Shown: piece by piece, positions 1-8,692 of the stretch | Layout: each line of letters begins with the position of its first letter | Position numbering within the stretch: position 1 is the stretch's first letter | Source: Sulfitobacter sp. THAF37 | GTDB lineage: Bacteria; Pseudomonadota; Alphaproteobacteria; Rhodobacterales; Rhodobacteraceae | Direction: 5' to 3' | Length of the DNA: 64,000 nt | Assembly: GCF_009363555.1 (NCBI RefSeq) | Contig: NZ_CP045375.1 | Span: forward strand, 42,275-106,274 | The notes under the pieces: model-generated | The model's database searches: none | What the model saw: only the letters and a program-made list of their open reading frames with translations | Told to the model about the DNA's origin: nothing | Translations under genes and position numbers: made by a program

Positions 1-291
1 GCTGAGATCGCCGGATGCTTTGTCATCTGGGCATGGTGGCGTCTTGGCGCGTCCCCTCTTTGGCTTGTCCCCGGTGTGGCGGCGCTGGTGGCGTTCGGCT
101 GGCTTCTGGCTCAGGTCGACACTGTGGCTGCGGGACGCGCCTTTGCGGCCTATGGTGGGATCTATATTGCCGCGTCCATTCTCTGGATGTGGCTCGCCGA
201 AGGGCACCGGCCGGACAGGTGGGATCTGCTCGGCACCGCTGTATGCTTGTTGGGTGCCGCTATCATCCTCGCGGCACCCCGCGGAGCGTAA
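1..291 (+). CDS. YnfA family membrane protein, 5' end outside window
   Basis: The reading frame is open from the first base and gives 96 residues ending in a hydrophobic helix, so the gene's beginning lies outside the window; the family is usually about 108 residues. Recognisable YnfA (UPF0060) features are the [12 protein letters not shown] and [17 protein letters not shown] stretches and at least three membrane segments. YnfA proteins are small inner-membrane proteins of the multidrug-resistance superfamily whose exact substrate is unsettled. It sits 78 bases upstream of ccdA and may begin the metal/redox gene block. Family call is firm; function is open. Confidence 0.85.
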   Translation, partial: AEIAGCFVIWAWWRLGASPLWLVPGVAALVAFGWLLAQVDTVAAGRAFAAYGGIYIAASILWMWLAEGHRPDRWDLLGTAVCLLGAAIILAAPRGA

Positions 292-369
292 AAAACGGCA
301 TTGCCCCTACAGTAGCTTTAGCTTTTACAACGGTGCGCGTTTCACAGGCTAAAGCAAGGCAGGAATTGA

Positions 370-1104
370 ATGTTCGAAATCTCAGGTGTTGGAATCGTCG
401 CGGCTTTTCTGGGTGGCGCTATATCCTTTCTGTCGCCTTGCGTCTTGCCTCTTGCACCTGGCTACGTCTCTTACATCGCGGGACAGCCCGCCGCGAAATC
501 CGGGGCGGCGCGCAGCATTGCCGAACGGGCGCGCAGCGTGGTCCTGAGTTTGTGGTTCGTGCTCGGGTTTTCGACAGTCTTCGTGGCGCTCGGGGCCGGG
601 GCAAGTCTTTTGGGCGGGATGCTCTTGCGCTGGAAATACGAACTCGGGCTTGCGGGTGGCTTTTTGATCGTCTTGTTCGGACTTGTCATGATGGGCGCGA
701 TCAAGATCCCCGCCATGATGCGTGACACGAGGCCCGACGTGAAAGTTGACGGCGGCAGCGCCGTCGGAGCCTACCTTTTGGGCCTTGCCTTTGCCTTTGG
801 CTGGACGCCCTGCATAGGCCCTGTACTCGGGTCGATCCTGGCAGTGAGCGCGACATCTGGAGCGGACGGGATGGCCTTGCTGGCAATCTACTCCGCAGGA
901 CTTGGAATGCCGTTTCTGATCATAGCGCTCTTCACCAACGAGATTGCAGGCAGGCTAAAGCGGATCGGTGCGGCTGGTCGATGGCTCTATCGTATATCGG
1001 GCGGTCTGATGGTGCTGATGGGTATCGGCGTGATGACAGGTCAAATCAGCCGCCTTGCCTTCTGGCTGCTCGAAACCTTCCCGGCCCTTGGCACGATCGG
1101 ATAA
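370..1104 (+). CDS. ccdA: CcdA-type thiol:disulfide transporter
   Basis: A 244-residue inner-membrane protein with about six membrane helices. The two family cysteines are visible at C24 (LSPCVLPLAPGY) and C148 (GWTPCIGPVLGS), each in helices 1 and 4 as expected. CcdA/DsbD-like proteins move reducing power from cytoplasmic thioredoxin to periplasmic thiol proteins, for example in cytochrome c maturation. Here it lies between ynfA and a CDF metal pump rather than with cytochrome genes, so a role in metal or redox stress in the envelope is an inference from context. ATG start retained; the frame is intact. Confidence 0.9.
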   Translation: MFEISGVGIVAAFLGGAISFLSPCVLPLAPGYVSYIAGQPAAKSGAARSIAERARSVVLSLWFVLGFSTVFVALGAGASLLGGMLLRWKYELGLAGGFLIVLFGLVMMGAIKIPAMMRDTRPDVKVDGGSAVGAYLLGLAFAFGWTPCIGPVLGSILAVSATSGADGMALLAIYSAGLGMPFLIIALFTNEIAGRLKRIGAAGRWLYRISGGLMVLMGIGVMTGQISRLAFWLLETFPALGTIG

Positions 1105-1197
1105 AATCATGATCGAAAGTGACATTTGAGAAAAGGCTTGTCTCTCTAGTCACTGTAGAGATTAAGACTCCTCGTGAACGATTCGAGGAGAGACCCT

Positions 1198-1959
1198 GTG
1201 GCACCCACCGTTTCCTATTTAACCGCGACAAGACTGCTGGATTTTGACTCGCCCTCAATCTCGAACCTGATACGAGATCGTGGCTGGCATGACCTTGCCC
1301 GTGTCGACCGGATTGGCGCGGTTTATGACTTTGTGCGAAACGAGATTGCGTTCGGCTACAACCGCGTCGACGACATTCCCGCCTCTGCGGTGCTGACCGA
1401 CGGCTACGGGCAGTGCAACACGAAAGGGACGCTTCTCATGGCACTGCTGCGCAGCGTAGGCATCCGCTGCCGACTGCACGGCTTCACCATCCACAAGGCC
1501 CTGCAGCGTGGCGTGGTGCCCGAACTGGTCTACCCCCTCGCACCGTCCGAAATTCTGCACTCGTGGGTCGAAGTCGAAACAGAAGAGGGCTGGATCAATC
1601 TCGAAGGCTTCATTCTGGACGCCCCCTTCCTGCAGTCGCTTCAGAAGGAATTCAGCGAAACAGAAAGCCTTTGCGGCTACGGGGCCGGAACGGATTGCCT
1701 GAGTGCGCCACCAGTCAGTTGGAGCGGCGGCAGCACTTATATTCAGAAAACCGGTATCGTTCGTGATTTTGGAACGTTCGAAACCCCCGACGCCTTCTAT
1801 GCAGAACATGAGCAGAAGTTCGGCCGTTTGCGTGGATGGCTCTACCGCAACATCATCCGTCATTGGATGAACGCCCGCGTTCGGGCCTTCCGCGCGGGCC
1901 GTCTGAAACCCGACGCGTCCGTTGCGCACCTGCACGGGGGAGAGACCCATGCCACATGA
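1198..1959 (+). CDS. Transglutaminase-like (cysteine protease fold) protein
   Basis: 253 residues from a GTG at 1198, chosen because GAGGAG lies at 1185-1190, 7 bases upstream; a GTG at 1174 in the same frame has no such site. The transglutaminase-like core is clear: Cys73 in GQCNTKGTLL, His121 in ILHSWVEVETEEGW, followed by the acidic residue region NLEGFILD. Such domains act as thiol proteases or amide transferases. No signal peptide is seen, so it is probably cytoplasmic. It overlaps the start of the CDF pump gene by 11 bases, which argues for co-translation. A transglutaminase between ccdA and a metal exporter is unusual; its substrate is unknown. Confidence 0.8.
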   Translation: MAPTVSYLTATRLLDFDSPSISNLIRDRGWHDLARVDRIGAVYDFVRNEIAFGYNRVDDIPASAVLTDGYGQCNTKGTLLMALLRSVGIRCRLHGFTIHKALQRGVVPELVYPLAPSEILHSWVEVETEEGWINLEGFILDAPFLQSLQKEFSETESLCGYGAGTDCLSAPPVSWSGGSTYIQKTGIVRDFGTFETPDAFYAEHEQKFGRLRGWLYRNIIRHWMNARVRAFRAGRLKPDASVAHLHGGETHAT

Positions 1960-2887
1960 TCACCACGGTCACAGCCATGCCCATTTGGACCCGTCCAGTG
2001 GGGATCGCCGCGTGGCGATTGCGATTTGGGCCAACGGACTTCTGACCGTCGCCCAGATCGTGGGCGGCATTTTCGCAGGCTCACTCGCGTTGATCGCGGA
2101 TGCGCTTCACAACTTCTCGGACATGGCCGCGCTCGTCATTGCCTTTGCAGCCCGAAAGATTGCACGTCGGCCAGCCGATGAACGGATGACGTTTGGCTAT
2201 GGCCGGATCGAGACGGTGGCAGCCTTGATCAATTACACAACGCTGATCGTGATCGGGCTCTATCTTATCTACGAAGGCGGCATCCGCCTGTTTGAACCGC
2301 CCGAAGTTAAAGGGTGGACTGTCGTTATCATCGCGGGATTGGCGCTGGTCGTCGACGCCCTGACGGCGGCGCTGACCTATTCGATGCAGAAGGGCAGCCA
2401 GAATATCCGCGCCTTGTTCCTGCACAATCTTTCGGACGCGCTGGCCTCGGTCGCCGTGATTGTCGGCGGCACACTGATCATACTTTATGACATGCGTTGG
2501 GTTGATCCCGCAATCACAATCGGGATCGCGATTTACATTCTGTACCTGGCCTTCACTGAGATTGGTGGCCCTGTCCGAACCCTCATGCTCGGTTCTCCGC
2601 CGGATATTGACGGGGAGCAGGTGGTGGCTGCCCTGCGCCAAACAGATGGCGTCAGGGACGTGCACCATGTGCACCTGTGGCAGATGGAAGAAAATGCGCC
2701 GGCGCTCGATGCCCATGTCGTGGTCGAAGACGCCGCATGGGACCGGTTGGAACAGATCAAGGCAGAGCTAAAGACGCAGATTGGTGCAGAATTTGGGATC
2801 AATCACTCCACTCTGGAGTTTGAGCGCACAGGTGCCTGTGATGCCGAGGCTCCACTGTTCGGTCATGACAAGCGCCAGGGTCAATAG
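1949..2887 (+). CDS. Cation diffusion facilitator metal efflux pump (CzcD-like)
   Basis: 312 residues from ATG 1949 (GGGGGAGAG upstream), starting with a His-rich MPHDHHGHSHAH tail. Six membrane helices follow, with metal-site motifs DALHNFSD in helix 2 and HNLSDA in helix 5, and a C-terminal cytoplasmic domain containing DVHHVHLW and a final H-STLEFE strand. These are the marks of CDF Zn/Co/Cd exporters (proton antiport, cytoplasm to periplasm). It overlaps the transglutaminase gene and is 7 bases upstream of the next gene. Metal specificity cannot be told from sequence alone; Zn2+ is the commonest substrate of this subgroup. Confidence 0.92.
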   Translation: MPHDHHGHSHAHLDPSSGDRRVAIAIWANGLLTVAQIVGGIFAGSLALIADALHNFSDMAALVIAFAARKIARRPADERMTFGYGRIETVAALINYTTLIVIGLYLIYEGGIRLFEPPEVKGWTVVIIAGLALVVDALTAALTYSMQKGSQNIRALFLHNLSDALASVAVIVGGTLIILYDMRWVDPAITIGIAIYILYLAFTEIGGPVRTLMLGSPPDIDGEQVVAALRQTDGVRDVHHVHLWQMEENAPALDAHVVVEDAAWDRLEQIKAELKTQIGAEFGINHSTLEFERTGACDAEAPLFGHDKRQGQ

Positions 2888-2894
2888 GTCTTAG

Positions 2895-3443
2895 ATGTCT
2901 GCCGTGCTTGTCATCATCGGTTTTCTGATTGCTGCAGCTACTCTCGGTGCGCTGGTTTGGTCGATTGTTTATCCTGCGAGACGCATATGGCCGCCGAAAA
3001 CCTACAGTGCCTGGACGCCAGTCGTCGTCTGGGTTCCAACCTTTGCGTTGTTCGGGACACTGATCGCACTTGGAGTTATTGGTTGGGGCCAAATGGTGTT
3101 GCCGGCTTGGTTGCGATATGGGTTGGGCATCCCAATCGTCGTCTTGTCGAATGTCGTGGTTTGGAGTGCCGTTAATAGATTCGGGATTGCGCAAACGGGT
3201 GGTGCCGAGGGAACGCTAAAGACAAACGGCCTATATCGCTACTCGCGCAACCCGCAATATGTTGCCGATGCCTTCATGGTTTTTGGGTGGCTGGTTCTTT
3301 CTGCATCACCAATTGCTCTGGTGGTAGGAATACTGGCGATTGCCGTACTGATGATCGCGCCCTTCGCCGAGGAGCACTGGTTGCGCGAGCGCTTTGGGCG
3401 CGAGTTCGATAACTACTGTGCAAAGACGAGACGCTACCTGTAG
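2895..3443 (+). CDS. PEMT/ICMT-like membrane methyltransferase
   Basis: 182 residues with four to five membrane helices and the family signature RYSRNPQYVAD followed by a C-terminal EEHWLRERFG and YCAKTRRYL. This matches the isoprenylcysteine carboxyl methyltransferase/phospholipid methyltransferase family, which uses S-adenosylmethionine at the membrane. It follows the CDF pump by 7 bases and probably shares its transcript. Members are often found beside metal-resistance genes, but the methyl acceptor is not known. Start ATG 2895 is the first in frame. Confidence 0.82.
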   Translation: MSAVLVIIGFLIAAATLGALVWSIVYPARRIWPPKTYSAWTPVVVWVPTFALFGTLIALGVIGWGQMVLPAWLRYGLGIPIVVLSNVVVWSAVNRFGIAQTGGAEGTLKTNGLYRYSRNPQYVADAFMVFGWLVLSASPIALVVGILAIAVLMIAPFAEEHWLRERFGREFDNYCAKTRRYL

Positions 3444-3546
3444 ACAGGTTAACTCACGAAAACGTCAACCTTGCACCTATTGAACCTCTAGCTACTAGAG
3501 GCACTACCAATTCAATTAAAGAGTAATCAGAAAAGAGGCTAAGAGT

Positions 3547-4116
3547 ATGAAGCTCGATGTCCGCTCAAGACGCCAATTTCTATGCACGGCTGCGGCCGGA
3601 ATCCTATCTGTGCCAGGGTTGCTTCGCGCCCAAGAGCCAGAGCCAAATGCCGTGCGAAGAAACATCTCATCGTTCAAAGTCGACTCTTGGCAGGAGCACT
3701 TCGATGATCTTGAACATGGTGCAATCCTTTGCGATATCAATTCGCGGGCGGTTCAATTCTGGTCTGAGGACGAAAGCGTCTATAAGCTCTATCCATCAAG
3801 CGTACCGGCGTCTGAAGAACTAACGCGCCGTGGCTATACTCGCGTTATCCGGAAGGTCGAAGGCCCAAGTTGGCGACCCACGCCGTCCATGAAAGAACGC
3901 AATCCTGAGTGGCCGGACTATTGGCCTCCGGGTCCGGACAATCCCCTCGGGACACACGCTCTTTATCTTTCCTGGCAATACTATCGAGTTCATGGCACCG
4001 GCGACACTCGCAAGATCGGACGCCAGTCTTCCAACGGTTGCATCGGCCTCTATAACGAGCACATTGCGGAGCTTTTTGATTTGGCGGAGGTTGGTACGCA
4101 GGTCAGGATTTTCTAG
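3547..4116 (+). CDS. L,D-transpeptidase (YkuD fold), Tat-exported
   Basis: 189 residues. The N-terminus has a twin-arginine pattern SRRQFLCTAAAGIL and a cleavage region LLRAQ, so export by Tat is likely. The YkuD catalytic region is His149 in RVHGTG and Cys165 in SSNGCIGLYN; the Arg that usually follows the catalytic Cys-Ile is Gly here. L,D-transpeptidases form 3-3 crosslinks in peptidoglycan or attach lipoproteins to it. The gene stands alone, about 100 bases after the metal block. The family is widely multiplied in Rhodobacterales, so no specific role in the element is claimed. Confidence 0.85.
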   Translation: MKLDVRSRRQFLCTAAAGILSVPGLLRAQEPEPNAVRRNISSFKVDSWQEHFDDLEHGAILCDINSRAVQFWSEDESVYKLYPSSVPASEELTRRGYTRVIRKVEGPSWRPTPSMKERNPEWPDYWPPGPDNPLGTHALYLSWQYYRVHGTGDTRKIGRQSSNGCIGLYNEHIAELFDLAEVGTQVRIF

Positions 4117-4251
4117 ATGCCGGCTTCTTATTCAAGCATCGTAGTGCGTCGGTGAATAAATGTCACAAAATACGCTTTCGGAACTCCGAAGAGAAGCGTT
4201 ATTATTTTACATAAACTTCATTATGCGCCGACATACTTAGTGTTGCGATAG

Positions 4252-4257
4252 TATAAT
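4252..4257 (+). promoter_or_regulatory. Possible -10 box (TATAAT)
   Basis: A perfect TATAAT lies 41 bases before the ATG at 4298 in an AT-rich gap. The -35 region around 4229-4235 (CGACATA) is poor. Suggestive only. Confidence 0.3.
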
Positions 4258-4297
4258 ATCGTATGTATGCTGAACTCTATCGCAGAGGGTCCTCAGC

Positions 4298-5044
4298 ATG
4301 CGTCATCTACTCAAGAAACTCCTCCCCTCGGTCGCAGTCGCTTTGACTGTGACAAGTTCTTCGCTGCCGATGCCCGCCCGCGCGCAGACATACCCGATCG
4401 ATTGCGCGATCCTCCTGTGCCTTTCTGGTGGCTGGCCTGCTTCCGTGCCATGCGCCAGAGCCCGCGCCGAATTCATCCGACGCATTACGCCTTGGCCGGT
4501 GGAACCCCCGCTTCAAATCTGGCGCTGTCCCATGGGCGCGTCCTTTGAGACCGCTCCAGCAGCAAACAGTATAGACCGCATCTTTGAAGCGTTCTTCCAG
4601 AACAACAGCACTGGACCGCGCCAATCCTTTCCAGCGCGCGATACCGCTGACCCAATTGCGGCCGCTTGGCGCACCCCAGAAGCCCCAGGCTACCTTGTTC
4701 CCGCCGACCAGGCCCTCCGGCTCGTTCAAGATCGCGCCGACATCGATATCAGCGGACCTGAGTTCAACTTCGTGCGGTCTATCCGGGTCTTTGATGTCCG
4801 GTATGCGCGACAGCACGAATCCGGACGTGACGGCGACTGCAATCGTAGCGCCACCGTGGTCCTCGGCACATACGGAACCCAAGGCGACTTCGCCTGGCAG
4901 AGATCTTCCATCACAGCCCTACCCTCCGTCCATATCGGCCTCGAACGCTGGGGCCAGACTTGCCCCAGCATCTATCACCGTTCCGTCTTCGTCGACTGGC
5001 GTGACTATGAAGGGAACTACGGCTTTGAGCAGGTGAACTATTAG
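4298..5044 (+). CDS. Secreted conserved hypothetical protein, Cys-rich
   Basis: 248 residues with a clear Sec signal peptide: positive MRHLLKK start, hydrophobic stretch, and likely cleavage after PMPARA-Q. The mature part has several cysteines (IDCAILLCLSGGW, VPCARAR, WRCPMG, GDCNRS, QTCPS), fitting a periplasmic protein held by disulfides. I recognise the sequence type from conjugative plasmids and genomic islands of alphaproteobacteria near virB genes but know no function. No enzyme motif is visible. It stands alone between the transpeptidase and the opposing His-rich gene. Confidence 0.7.
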   Translation: MRHLLKKLLPSVAVALTVTSSSLPMPARAQTYPIDCAILLCLSGGWPASVPCARARAEFIRRITPWPVEPPLQIWRCPMGASFETAPAANSIDRIFEAFFQNNSTGPRQSFPARDTADPIAAAWRTPEAPGYLVPADQALRLVQDRADIDISGPEFNFVRSIRVFDVRYARQHESGRDGDCNRSATVVLGTYGTQGDFAWQRSSITALPSVHIGLERWGQTCPSIYHRSVFVDWRDYEGNYGFEQVNY

Positions 5045-5256
5045 CGCCCACAAAGACAGCGTTGGCAATCAGCCGTATTGACCTAAGTGCTCCAAGTCAC
5101 TCGATTACCGGTCGTTCGCTGCTGTAGATGCCAAGGTCTGGAGAGCGGACGAAGCTGCCGTCCAACTCAACGAAGCGAACGTCAGCTTGTCATCGACCTG
5201 CTATCCCTTATGCTACAACATGGAACGCGACTTTGGGCCGGACTTGTCGCATCGCG

Positions 5257-5844
5257 TTAGTGGGCGTGGGCGTTTTCTCCGCGCGCCATCACCATATGAT
5301 GTTCGCGGTGATGGTCTTGGCTTGCCATAAGTCCGAAAAACCCCAGCCCCCTTATTCGAGCCACCACTGACGGGTCGTCACTCGTTACTCGAAGCTCAAC
5401 TCCGTTTTCCGCATCGACTGCCTCGACAGTCCAACGGTCGTCCCGCGCAAGCTGGGCCGCGTGTGCGGGCACCATGCGGCGGATAGTGGCGAGCGTGTCG
5501 GCATCTCCCGTTGCCATCGCGGAAAGACCGTCTGGCAGTTCTGTCTCCTTCACAATCGTGCCCGAGACCAAGCGGTCCATATCGACCAAATGCGCCCGCA
5601 GGCCCGCCAAATCGACTTGGCCCCAGTCTGTGTCAGGATCTGCATCCAGCAAGCGCACGACTTCGGACAGGGCGGCGAAAGCCCCTTGTCCCGGCTCGGT
5701 GAGGATTGTGTTTTGGAGCTGCTGGGCTTGAGTTTGAGTTGCGTGATCCATGCCTTCGCCATGGCCGGAATGCGTTGTCTGGGCTACTGCAAAAGCCGTT
5801 CCACCAAGCAGCGCCGTCACGATTAGAATCATCTTCGTTTTCAT
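5257..5844 (-). CDS. Periplasmic His-rich protein, possible metal binder
   Basis: 195 residues. A signal peptide is seen at the start (KMILIVTALLGGTAFAVAQ). The mature protein opens with HSGHGEGMDHA and ends with DHHREHHMVMARG then HAH, so both ends are rich in His and Met, a pattern common in copper- or zinc-binding envelope proteins. The middle is helical and without known motifs. It is divergent from a Crp/Fnr-type gene starting 55 to 67 bases away, so the two may share control. Metal binding is an inference from composition and from the CDF pump nearby. Confidence 0.65.
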   Translation of the reverse strand: MKTKMILIVTALLGGTAFAVAQTTHSGHGEGMDHATQTQAQQLQNTILTEPGQGAFAALSEVVRLLDADPDTDWGQVDLAGLRAHLVDMDRLVSGTIVKETELPDGLSAMATGDADTLATIRRMVPAHAAQLARDDRWTVEAVDAENGVELRVTSDDPSVVARIRGLGFFGLMASQDHHREHHMVMARGENAHAH

Positions 5845-5910
5845 TCTGTGTCCTCACGTTTATCCAAAAAACCCTATCGGACACTGCAGCCATGCCGTAT
5901 GATTTCTATC

Positions 5911-6429
5911 ATGTCAGACTGGCAGCAGATATTTGATGACGCGCGGATGAAGACCTTCGAGCAGGGGGCCGTTCTCTTTCGCAGGGAGGATCGCGTTCAT
6001 TCGATGTATCTTGTTCGATCCGGCATAGTCGAACTTCTGCGTCCACTTGCTGATGGAACAGCACTTACGCTCAACGTTGCCACGGCTGGAATGGCGCTGG
6101 CCGAAGCGTCGTTGTTCGCCTCTACCTATCATTGCGATGCGATGGCACGCATGAATGCCGAAATAGCGATCATGCCCCGCGCCACCTTTCTGTCTGCGCT
6201 ACGCAAACAGCCAGATGCTGCTTTGGGCCTGATCGAAACCCATGCCAAAGAGGTCCAAGCCCAAAGATCGCGTATCGAGATCTTGCGCCTTCGCCGGGTG
6301 TCCGACAGGCTGGACGCATGGCTGGAGCTACACGGTGAGCCACCGGCAGGTGAATGGATTAGGGTTGCCGATCAGATCGGTGTATCGCCACCCGCGCTTT
6401 ATCGGGAACTTGCACGTAGGCGGAAGTAA
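5911..6429 (+). CDS. Crp/Fnr family transcription regulator
   Basis: 172 residues from ATG 5911 (an ATG at 5899 in frame is possible). A cyclic-nucleotide-binding type beta roll covers roughly residues 8-115 (FEQGAVLFRREDRVHSMYLVRSG is part of it), followed by a long helix and a short C-terminal helix-turn-helix, IRVADQIGVSPPALYRELAR. The N-terminal Cys cluster of FNR is absent, so it is not an iron-sulfur oxygen sensor. It is shorter than classical Crp (about 210). Divergent from the His-rich secreted gene, which is its most likely target. Confidence 0.82.
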   Translation: MSDWQQIFDDARMKTFEQGAVLFRREDRVHSMYLVRSGIVELLRPLADGTALTLNVATAGMALAEASLFASTYHCDAMARMNAEIAIMPRATFLSALRKQPDAALGLIETHAKEVQAQRSRIEILRLRRVSDRLDAWLELHGEPPAGEWIRVADQIGVSPPALYRELARRRK

Positions 6430-6604
6430 GAGAAATCATCGTCCGCACCAGTGATCAAGAAGAGCAGACCTTTGCTGCGCAGTGGCATTTCGGTAAAATG
6501 GGCTCCAGGCCGACCTCGGATGCGACGCAGCATCCTGTGATATGGTGGCATCGTCAACGTCGGGTTGTCGATGTGGGAGGGCATGGCGGATCGGAGGATC
6601 AGTC

Positions 6605-7237
6605 ATGGGAACACCAAACTTACCGGCCATTCGTGCGCTTCGCCCCGCATGGAACAAGGGTCGCATCGTTGGATAGAAGCGGCCTTTGAAACCCAAACAC
6701 GTTTGGGCAATCCGCGTTCGACTTGAACTGGCCAAGAACCATCGCGACCTTGCGCTGTTCAATATGGCCATCGACAGCAAACTGCGCGGCTGCGACCTGG
6801 TGAAGATGAAAGTCGTCGACGTCATGGCGTCCGGTCAGATCAAAGAACGGGCATCGGTCCTTCAAAGCAAAACCCAGAAACCTGTGCGATTTGAGATATC
6901 CGAGGGCACACGCGCCTCTGTCGAAAAGTGGATGGAAGATGAGCTCATGGTCGGCTCGGAGTACCTTTGGTCGGGTCGGTTCCATGAACGTCTGCACATC
7001 TCGACACGCCAGTACGCCCGGATCGTCCGAGATTGGGTCACGTCGATCGGTCTGGAGGCCAGCGCATACGGAACGCATTCGATGAGGCGAACAAAGGTGA
7101 CCCAGATCTACAAGAAAACGGGCAACCTGAGGGCGGTCCAGCTGCTACTTGGGCACACCAAAATGGACAGCACCGTCCGGTATCTCGGCGTGGAACTGGA
7201 AGATGCCCTTGCGATTGCAGAGGCCATTGAAATCTAG
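6605..7237 (+). pseudogene. Small tyrosine recombinase/integrase broken by an in-frame stop
   Basis: The ATG at 6605 has a good GGAGG at 6593-6597. Translation runs 23 codons (MGTPNLPAIRALRPAWNKGR then IVG), meets TAG at 6674-6676 and continues in the same frame to 7237 with all tyrosine recombinase boxes: an Arg near LRGCDLV, THSMRRTK, LLLGHTKM and the Tyr in TVRYLGVE. Homologues of this about 200-residue family, as I remember them, have Gln (CAG) at the stop position, so one C-to-T change explains it. Restart at TTG 6686 could give a 183-residue protein retaining the catalytic part, so residual activity is not excluded. Confidence 0.85.
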
Positions 7238-7241
7238 CAAC

Positions 7242-7267
7242 TTGGGCCGTCTTCGCGGGCGGCCCAA
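7242..7267 (+). terminator. Hairpin after the integrase
   Basis: TTGGGCCG at 7242-7249 pairs with CGGCCCAA at 7260-7267 around a 10-base loop, 4 bases after the stop codon. No T run follows, so termination is uncertain. Confidence 0.35.
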
Positions 7268-7453
7268 AGCGGACATTAGTCTGCAAACTTTGTCCGAGCT
7301 GCTCTCGGCCGATAGTTGCCCTCCGGTGGCGACTGCGGTTTCTCGTGTCGCAGCCCACTTAGTAGTCATTCGGCGCCTTTGCAAAATCTGGAGGTCGTCG
7401 ATTGAGAAACGTGCAGACAAGACCGCAACTCGCTGCGCCTGCGCCTGTATCGG

Positions 7454-7990
7454 TTATCCCTTTGTTTGAAATTTCAGGTATAGCTCGTCAAGGAACGGGG
7501 CTTTGGCGCCTAGATACTCCGCAATCCCGCCTTTGTTGTCTCTTTCAAGGCGCAACTTAAGCTCTGCATATGCTCTACGGTCAGAAGAATTTGCCCGCAA
7601 GTGTTCACGTATTCCGAGCATTCGACTAATCTGTGTGTGACCCAATACGCAGACGTGAAGTTTGTGCGTTCGGATCCTACCTCTATCGCGTTTGAAAAAG
7701 TGATGACCATTCATCAGGTCCCCACCTCGATTATACTTCAAACGAAGCAGTTCCCCCTGCCAATGATGCAGTAGACCTAGTTCGGAAACGACCACCAGCA
7801 TGTCAATTTCGGGTTTCGCCGCAAGACCTTCGACCGCAGTGCTTCCGACGTGGTGGATTTCGACAAACGCGTCTCCGAAGATAGGCCGAAGCCGTTTCGC
7901 CTCAGCTTCATAATGCCGAGGCCAATTCTTGTCGTAGTCGGTGATTGAACTTGTCAGCGGCATTCCACGACCATAACGTGTATCCATCAA
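7454..7990 (-). CDS. GrpB family (UPF0157) nucleotidyltransferase-like protein
   Basis: 178 residues from ATG 7990 (ATG 7987 or 7963 also possible). The family signature VEIHHVGSTAVEGLAAKPEIDMLVVV shows the nucleotidyltransferase-fold GS..D.D-like pattern near residues 43-68. The C-terminus YAELKLRLERDN and FLDELY is typical too. GrpB-domain proteins are common and their substrates are mostly unknown. The gene has no operon partner here; it lies between the broken integrase and the IS-split gene, a region of mobile DNA. Confidence 0.85.
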   Translation of the reverse strand: MMDTRYGRGMPLTSSITDYDKNWPRHYEAEAKRLRPIFGDAFVEIHHVGSTAVEGLAAKPEIDMLVVVSELGLLHHWQGELLRLKYNRGGDLMNGHHFFKRDRGRIRTHKLHVCVLGHTQISRMLGIREHLRANSSDRRAYAELKLRLERDNKGGIAEYLGAKAPFLDELYLKFQTKG

Positions 7991-8322
7991 TTAGTGGAAG
8001 GGGGCGCCCGCTGCTTTGCCGAATGCGGGAGGCATTGGATTGCTGTTGGCGTCGGTGGCAACACAGCAACTTCTTGACAAGGAGCCTCGTGAGGGTCCGT
8101 TCGTCTACACGTTTTTCTTTTTCGCGTTCGACCCCAAATATTTTTCGGATGGGATGATTATGCCTGAAATATGCGCCGCCGATCTGCATCCGAATGAGCC
8201 TGCTATCGTGTGCTCGCAGGTTCCTGATGAGTAGGAAAGACTTTTACTTTCGGGATTGCTAGGGTCTTCCGACCCTACGGTCTTTCAGCTCACCACTGCC
8301 GCCCCCACTTGTCACCGACTAT
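7991..8322. other. Intergenic, no gene supported
   Basis: No convincing reading frame. A small dyad TAGGGTC-TTCC-GACCCTA lies around 8260-8277, a possible weak terminator; it has no T run in either direction. Confidence 0.5.
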
Positions 8323-8686
8323 TCAATCGCGTCCTGAGCCTTCACTGCAGCGGACGAGGTCCACGATGAACACGTCCTTCCAAACAACGTTAAGCCGGTC
8401 AGGCCCCTCCCGCTGAGTGAAGCGGAAATAAGTACGCTCTCGCGAACCAATCTCAGCCTGCCCTTCGATCTGGAGAAAATCGGCTGCGATATAGATAACC
8501 GGCGCTGTTCGGACGATGTCGCGCACAATGGCATCGCCGCCGAAAGTCAAGATCATATCTTCTGCGATTTCGATCTTCGTGATCGAGGTGCCGAGCTTTT
8601 CGCACTGGGATGTAGAAACATCCCAGGTCCCGATGATGCTGTCCGGCAGTACCTCCGCAGATGTGGGCGAGGCGGCAAATGACAGG

Positions 8687-8692
8687 ACTAGG
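8687..8692. repeat. Target-site duplication, left copy (ACTAGG)
   Basis: ACTAGG directly abuts the left end of the IS481 element and is repeated at 9752-9757 beyond the right end, marking transposition rather than ancient rearrangement. Confidence 0.9.

Noticed and set aside
8016..8234. 72-residue plus-strand frame
   Set aside because: No ribosome site, odd composition (FFFFAF run) and no recognisable relative.
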